64,000 bases of DNA, taken from assembly GCA_033807775.1 (NCBI GenBank), contig CM066312.1, forward strand, positions 23,533,696 to 23,597,695, given 5' to 3'. The notes beneath the pieces are model-generated. The model searched no databases, had not been told where the DNA came from, and was given only the letters and a program-made list of their open reading frames with translations. This DNA comes from Saussurea involucrata (lineage: Eukaryota > Streptophyta > Magnoliopsida > Asterales > Asteraceae). Position 1 is the stretch's first letter. Each line of letters opens with the position of its first letter. The position numbers and the translations under genes were made by a program. Positions 58,585-64,000 of this stretch are shown in pieces.

Positions 58585-58984
58585 GAGACAGAGCAATTCA
58601 AGCAGATTTTTGAGGATTTTGAAGATTTCTTGGCCTTTTTGAAGTTTTTCGGATATTGTTCCATTGGATTTTTCGAATTTTCTGTGATTTGGACGATTTG
58701 GACTGAATTTTGGACCATTGCACTCGATTTCTACTTCTGAACATCTTTAATTCAGGAAACTTCACCAAATTCTGCCTAGAATTCAAGAAATTTAAGATTC
58801 TTGAAAATTTTGTTCGAAAAAGTCAAGTTTACTGTGTTCGAATCGAATTGGTCATTTTTGGACGAATTAGAAGTTTTTGTTAACTAGAAATCTGTGCGAA
58901 ATCAATTTTGAACCTGTCTGTGCAAGAATTATCAATTTTGGTTAACAATTGAAAGAGTTATGGTAGATTTAGTGATTTTGGCTA

Positions 58985-59530
58985 AGTTTTCGGATGTTCT
59001 TGAAGTTTTCAGATAATTCATAAACTTTTCGGATTGTTCATAAAGTTCTTGGATCACTCACCAAGTTTTCGGATCCTTCAATAGAGGTATTTGGATTGGG
59101 TGTGAACTAACAAGTGTGGAATTCGGATTGAAAGTGTTCCGAAAAGTTCTAAATTTCGGATCTGTTTAATCCGAGAAGTTCAGAGTTCAGATCGCCTTTG
59201 TTCCGAAAAGTTTCAAGTCTCGCATTGTGTTTGAACCGAAAAGTTAAGTATTCGGATTCAGGTTGATCAGAGAAGTGTAGAACTCGGATCTATTTATACC
59301 GACAAGTGAAGATTTCGGATCACGTGTCATCCGAAAAGTAGAGAATTCGGACCAGCTTCATCCGAAAAGTACAGAATTCGGTTCAGTTTAATCCGAGAAG
59401 TAGAGAACTCGAATCACGTTTGTACCGAGAAGTTTAGTTTTCGGATCTGTTTAATTCGAAAAGTTGAGAATTCGGTTCCAGTTTAGTCCGAAAAGTTTGG
59501 TTCTATATAGTTTGTTCCGAAAAGTTTTAT
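58985..59530 (+). repeat. TCCGAAAAGT/ATTCGGA motif array in the E5 leader
   Basis: More than a dozen TCCGAAAAGT, TCCGAGAAGT or ACCGAAAAGT motifs alternate with TTCGGATC or TTCGGTTC at about 36-bp spacing. There is no open frame; the array lies between the primer-binding site and the first ORF. Confidence 0.8.
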
Positions 59531-59617
59531 TAAAAAAAAAATTCTAAGTGTATTTAATACACTCTCTGTTTGAATCTCTGGAAGATATACTATCTAGTGC
59601 GTGAAATTATTATCAAG

Positions 59618-59956
59618 ATGTATCCGTTAAATGAGAAAGAGAGAAAATGGACTTTTCTTGAAGCTAAAGATGAGATCAAGCGTCTAGAACTTTTGGTTCA
59701 TAAATACATGAATCTTCATGATCAAGTTGCGGGTAAAAACAAAAAGATTAATTCTGAGAAAACTAAGCTCGAAGATAAAGTATCTGCTCTTGAAAATGAG
59801 ATAAAAGAACTGAATGGCAAGATTGCAGTTCTTGAAGCTAATCAAAAGAAGAATAAGACACTTGAAATCTCAACTCATCAAGAGGACATGAAAAAGCTTC
59901 AAGGCAGTATGAAAGCATTGGAAGATGAAAGCGCTGATCTGAAGAAATATATGTAA
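59618..59956 (+). pseudogene. Coiled-coil ORF of element E5, cut by a gypsy insertion
   Basis: The ATG at 59618 (MYPLNEKERKWTFLEAKDE) is in frame with an upstream ATG at 59570. The product is rich in Lys, Glu and Leu with clear heptads (KTKLEDKVSALENEIKELNG) and no zinc knuckle or gag signature in the visible part. The frame runs straight into a gypsy LTR at 59952, which supplies the stop. Its place after a leader would make it gag or an extra protein; the function is not recognised. Confidence 0.5.
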
Positions 59957-60589
59957 CACCCCAAAATTCATTATATTGTATTTTATATAATTGGGTCGTT
60001 TTGTAAGATAGTCTAAGTTCTAGTCAAATTGTAAAAAAATAAACTCCAGGGTTGAACATGTAAATTTAACCAAAGTGTAAAGGTGTTTGATGAAAATGAA
60101 ACTAGAAGGTGTATTGGTCATTTCTTGGAAGTTGATTTCTTAAGAGGTGGGTTTGATGTAATTTAGAGATTATCTCAATTTATCTTCTTGGAGTCGGAGA
60201 AAGAAAACGCAGAGAGAGAGAGAGGGAGAAAAGAGAAAGCAAGGAGAAAGAAGAAGACAGAATTGGATTTCAATTGGATTCTTCTGTGTGGTAAGGGTTT
60301 TGAAATTCTTCTCTAAATCTCTTCATCAGTTTGGTAATACTCAGTTAAAATTTATCTGTTGTATAGATTGTTTGAATCAGAAAAGAAGGGTTTTGGATTG
60401 CTGAACTAGAGTTGCAAATCTGGTGAGTTCATCCTTTCATTTTAAAAGTTCACCGTTGAATTTTGAATCTGATTAAGTGTATAAAGTTTATGTATAAATT
60501 GGTATAATTGTTAAGAAATGGTATCAATTAATAAGCTGAAGTTTGGACGAGTTTTAGAATACTTGGACGTGAATTGAATAAAACAGTAC

Positions 60590-61345
60590 TTAGTTCCGGA
60601 ATTAAAATGAGTTCCGGAAACTGGGTTGGAATCCGGAACTGGTGAGTACCGAAATTGGATTTTGTGTACCGGAATTAGTAGTTTACCGGAAGTGGATTTG
60701 AGTAATAAGTTCCGGAACTATTCTAAAGTTCCGGTATGGGCCAAAATAAAGTGGGGATCCGGAATCACAATGTTTCGGTAGTTGGGCTTGCAAAGTTCCG
60801 GTAGTGGGGCTTTTAATGTTCCGGTATATGGGCTTTAAACTTCTGGTAAAATAACAAACCGGAATGGATCAGCTTTGTGGTGGGATCCCGTAAAATAACG
60901 AACCCGGAAGGGACCAAATTTTGGGTTCCGGAACATCAAACAAAAACCAAAAAAAAAGTGGGCCTTATCAATTATTACAAATTGTTTCTGAGATTCGGTA
61001 TCCTATGCAAACCGAAATGGACAGGCTTAATTACAAAATCAGAAGGGAAATTATGGGATCCAGTATCAATGTTTTGGGGATTTGGGCCGAGACACCACAA
61101 ATTCAAACTGGGCTTGGGTAATTAATTTTCAGGTATTGGACTTTGATATTTGGGGTCCGATAGTCAAAGCAAAACTGGAAACTGGGTCTTAGTTTATGGA
61201 CCCGGTATATTTTAGTTTTGAAATGGGCCTTAGTTTAATTAATTTTCCGGTATTAACTCAAATTAAATCTCGGTATAAGCTTTAATTGATTTAGTATGGA
61301 CTTTGAATTCGAAACAATTTAATTCCGATATTGGGCTTGTTCCGG
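60590..61345 (+). repeat. TTCCGGAA-type motif array in the Gypsy-4 LTR
   Basis: Roughly 20 occurrences of TTCCGGAA, TTCCGGTA, ATCCGGAA, ACCGGAA or decayed forms are interspersed with GGGCTT(A/G) words over 0.75 kb. Confidence 0.75.
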
Positions 61346-61788
61346 TGTGTAATTAATTATGGAAGATTGGGTTTGGAATTAATATAATGTAAATTCATGA
61401 ACATTGGGTTACAACCGGTACAAGTTTTATTGGAGAATCCGGTTAAAATAAGTTCGAACTTATATTCTAAGTATCGATCCGATTTTAATTTCGGAGTGAA
61501 AACAGTTAAGGATCAAAAGTGCGATAGTTTATTTAAAGTAGGACCCATTATGGTTTTAATTGTAGAATACGAATTCTATTTGAAAGTAACTATCTTATTT
61601 TGGATCGAGGCTTCGGAATACTTTCGATTTATAGTAATTGAAGAGGGATATATTTGAGAATGAAGAAGCTATGTATTGTTTGATATTCTTAGAGTTAAGA
61701 ATACATACATTCCTAAAGATAGTGTGATATGTTATTATACATATACACTAGTACGTGTATGGATCCATAGGCACTGATTGTATTTAAA

Positions 61789-62090
61789 TTGAATAGGCAC
61801 AGTAGAATTGCTATTCATGTTGAATTGAATAGGCAAAGTAGAATTGCTATTCGTGTTGAATTGAATAGGCAAAGTAGAATTGCTATTCGTGTTGAATTGA
61901 ATAGGCAAAGTAGAATTGCTATTCATGTTGAATTGAATAGGCAAAGTAGAATTGCTATTCCTGTTGAACTAATGGAATAGACAAAGTAGAATTGCTATTC
62001 ATGATGAGATAATTGAATAGGCAAAGTAGAATTGCTATTCATATAGAGATTATTGAATAGGTAAAGTAGAATTGCTATTCATAATTAAGA
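61789..62090 (+). repeat. 36-bp minisatellite
   Basis: About eight copies of GAATAGGCAAAGTAGAATTG followed by CTATTC and a short spacer occur; the last few units vary in length. Each unit has the inverted ends GAATAG and CTATTC. Confidence 0.9.
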
Positions 62091-62783
62091 TGTGGAAAAA
62101 GTGAAATAGTCAGAGTGTAACTGTTGTTTCTGTTGTTATAAGTGGATTAGAAATAGGCATTATATAAGTGTTATTTCTACTTCCATTTCAAGAAAGAGGT
62201 ACAATGATCAAATGTAAGTCTTTGGGTTGATCAATGAACTAGAATCCGTGATGATTCTTGGTGAGCTTTCGAATATGATGATACGACTTTCGGAATGATA
62301 GTCATATTCATAGGATCAGATATGTTCCCATCATTGAGGTGAGCACGTGTATGGTAAGAATGGTGGAGAGCAGGTTTGTTTATATGTATTGGATATTTTC
62401 AAGCTGTTAACGTTTTAATTTGAATTTGGATGTTCTCACTAGGCGTAAGCCTAATTGTTAAAATTAAATTTTCTTACCAGGTACAGGCTCAGGGAAATAA
62501 ATGGGATGTGGGATGAGAGCTTTTGAAGTATCCAACTTTTAAAGATAAGCGGAGGATTTAGCTAACACAATGAGGCTTATGATGGATTGCTTAGATAACC
62601 CAGTTAATCCATATATAATTGACATGATTAGATTAATAAGTTATCTGGAGAATTTAATATTTGTAAATATGAACCCTCATAGTTAATCCTCTCCTTATTC
62701 ATATAAAAGTTTGGATGTTATTCTATCATAACTTGTTACAATATGAGGTTCAAATTAGCCCTGATTTTTAGGGTGTTACAATA

Positions 62784-62795
62784 TGGTATTAGAGC
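62784..62795 (+). other. Gypsy-4 primer-binding site
   Basis: TGGTATTAGAGC is a one-base variant of the initiator tRNA-Met site, three bases after the LTR. Confidence 0.8.
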
Positions 62796-63179
62796 TGAAG
62801 TTTAAGCGAACTAGGTCTGAAATGAGATACCTAGACTTAAGCTGAGATGAACTAAGTTATGAATGTGAGATATGGGTAGAAGTGCTAAGACGTGATAATC
62901 TTAGAGTCGACGGAAATACGTGAAATTAGTACTGTAACGATGGTAATGAGGATTCTCATGTATAATATTTTCACAATTCCAATTAGCTACTGTTATTATG
63001 AATATATTGTTACACAAGCATACTTGTTTCTAAATTGTTACAGTGACTAATGACCGGTAAAGTACGTTTCGTGTGTCTGGAAATGTGTAACCATTTCTTT
63101 TGGTTATTTCTTTGTGCTATCCAGAACGATAGTGAATACACCACCAAGGTCCCCAAATTCTTTGGAGGATAGGGCAGTA

Positions 63180-64000
63180 ATGGACTGGGGAGAAAAGCGA
63201 CCTGAAATGGTTGGAACCCATGAGAGTCTGCCGAGACTACCTTCTATGGGAGGAACGAACAGTCGAGTACATAGAACGAGTACTAGTACCGCTAACCCAG
63301 AGACGTCGGAATCTACGATGGAGTCACGCATGATGGAGAACATGATGCGAATGATGAATACATCAATGGCACAACAAACAGAGATGTTTTTGAAAGCGCT
63401 GAATGATCGAAGTTCGGAGTTACGGCGAACGGAGACAGATACTGGTGTAATAAATCCGATTCGTAATCCCGTGGTAAATGTAAACAGGAGGGTGGAAAGA
63501 GTCTGTTCATATAAGACATTTCTGAGCTGTAAACCGCCAGAGTTTACCGGAGCCGACAATCCAATAGCATGTATGAATTGGCTCAGAGAAATGGAACAAG
63601 GTTTCCGAGCTTGTGAATGTAATGAAGAATCTAAAGTCAGGTTCGGTTCTCAAATGTTGCGAGGTAATGCTTTAACATGGTGGAATATCGTAACATCTAC
63701 TGTGACGGCTCCAGTCTTAGCTGCTATGACGTAGGAGTCGTTTAAGAAAAAGATTTTGGAGGAATATTGCAACGAGAATGAAATGGATAGGATTGAAGAA
63801 GAGTTTCGGACTCTTAAGAAGGGTACTTCGTCTGTTAGGAAGTACATTGAATCCTTTATGGAAAAGCTGAATCTAGTAGGGCATGTGGCTCCAACCGAGA
63901 AGGAAAAGATTAAGGCTTACCTGAAGGGTTTGCCAGCTTATATGATGTCCCAAGTTAGGAATTCAAAAGCTTCGACACTGAGGGAAACGATTGAGGAAGC
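63180..64000 (+). pseudogene. Gypsy-4 gag, partial, one nonsense codon
   Basis: The ATG at 63180 (MDWGEKRPEMVG) starts a frame with the retrotransposon gag domain (YKTFLSCKPPEFTGADNPIA, RGNALTWWNIV, then FKKKILEEYCNENEMDRIEE). A TAG at 63732-63734 breaks the frame where TGG would be expected in this domain. The same frame then stays open to the window end. It is distinct from the Gypsy-1/2 gag. Protease and pol would follow outside the window. Confidence 0.85.

Larger units (their letters stand above)
59952..62780 (+). repeat. Gypsy-4 5' LTR (2829 bp)
   Basis: It holds a TTCCGGAA/TTCCGGTA motif array (about 60590-61345) and a 36-bp minisatellite (61789-62090). Small frames inside it (for example 60877-61125) are array artefacts. 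Confidence 0.85.
59952..64000 (+). mobile_element. Ty3/gypsy element (Gypsy-4), partial at window end
   Basis: The LTR is 59952-62780 (TGTAACACCCC to GGTGTTACA). Next come a primer-binding site and a gag reading frame running off the window. It interrupts E5. The target duplication cannot be checked because the other end is outside. Confidence 0.85.

Noticed and set aside
60877..61125. Small frames in the Gypsy-4 LTR
   Set aside because: They are by-products of the CCGGAA motif array.

Overview
This is a nuclear window from a flowering plant. It has intron-split coding, many LTR retrotransposons primed by initiator tRNA-Met, AT-rich introns, and no bacterial-style genes. The retrotransposon families suggest a eudicot, perhaps Asteraceae, but that is inference only. 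No RNA gene or CRISPR array was found.

One host gene is present. On the minus strand, from 26181 down to at least 778, lies a bHLH transcription factor of the PHYTOCHROME-INTERACTING FACTOR family, closest in motif content to UNE10/PIF8. Five coding exons join in frame (62+649+99+66+270 bases, 382 codons) and the last exon lies outside the window. Its fourth intron (1048-22439) is about 21.4 kb. Most of it is one nest of transposons readable from target-site duplications: a hAT element (3343-22104, TSD CTTACATG) holds a PIF/Harbinger element (3712-21396, TSD TAA, right end tentative). That holds a Ty1/copia element (5411-21129, TSD AATAT), whose 3' LTR holds a Ty3/gypsy chromovirus (5707-13775, TSD CCTAA). 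A complete TRIM (21641-22096, TSD CATCC) sits a few bases inside the right end of the hAT. Intron 2-3 holds a second hAT (24620-25149, TSD TGTCATTG) and a possible mitochondrial DNA insertion.

Upstream of the gene the window is almost entirely retrotransposon. A MITE lies at 27256-27562, a decayed copia element at 27613-31563, and a gypsy LTR relic at 31564-35092. A plus-strand gypsy LTR starting at 35093 is split by a 20.8 kb Sirevirus-like copia element (35220-56061, TSD CTTTC). That element carries gag, pol and a long extra sense-strand reading frame downstream of pol, which may have its own promoter. The extra frame is itself split by a second gypsy chromovirus (40190-48118, TSD TTTGT) related to the one in the intron. 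The gypsy LTR resumes at 56067-58338. A short-LTR element with a coiled-coil ORF follows (58339-59951), cut by a fourth gypsy element (59952 to the window end; LTR plus start of gag).

Nearly all transposon reading frames are broken by a few nonsense codons or frameshifts, although some LTR pairs differ by only about 1%, so these are young but mostly disabled copies. Several unrelated families carry dense arrays of a short, family-specific, CpG-containing motif in the LTR or leader.
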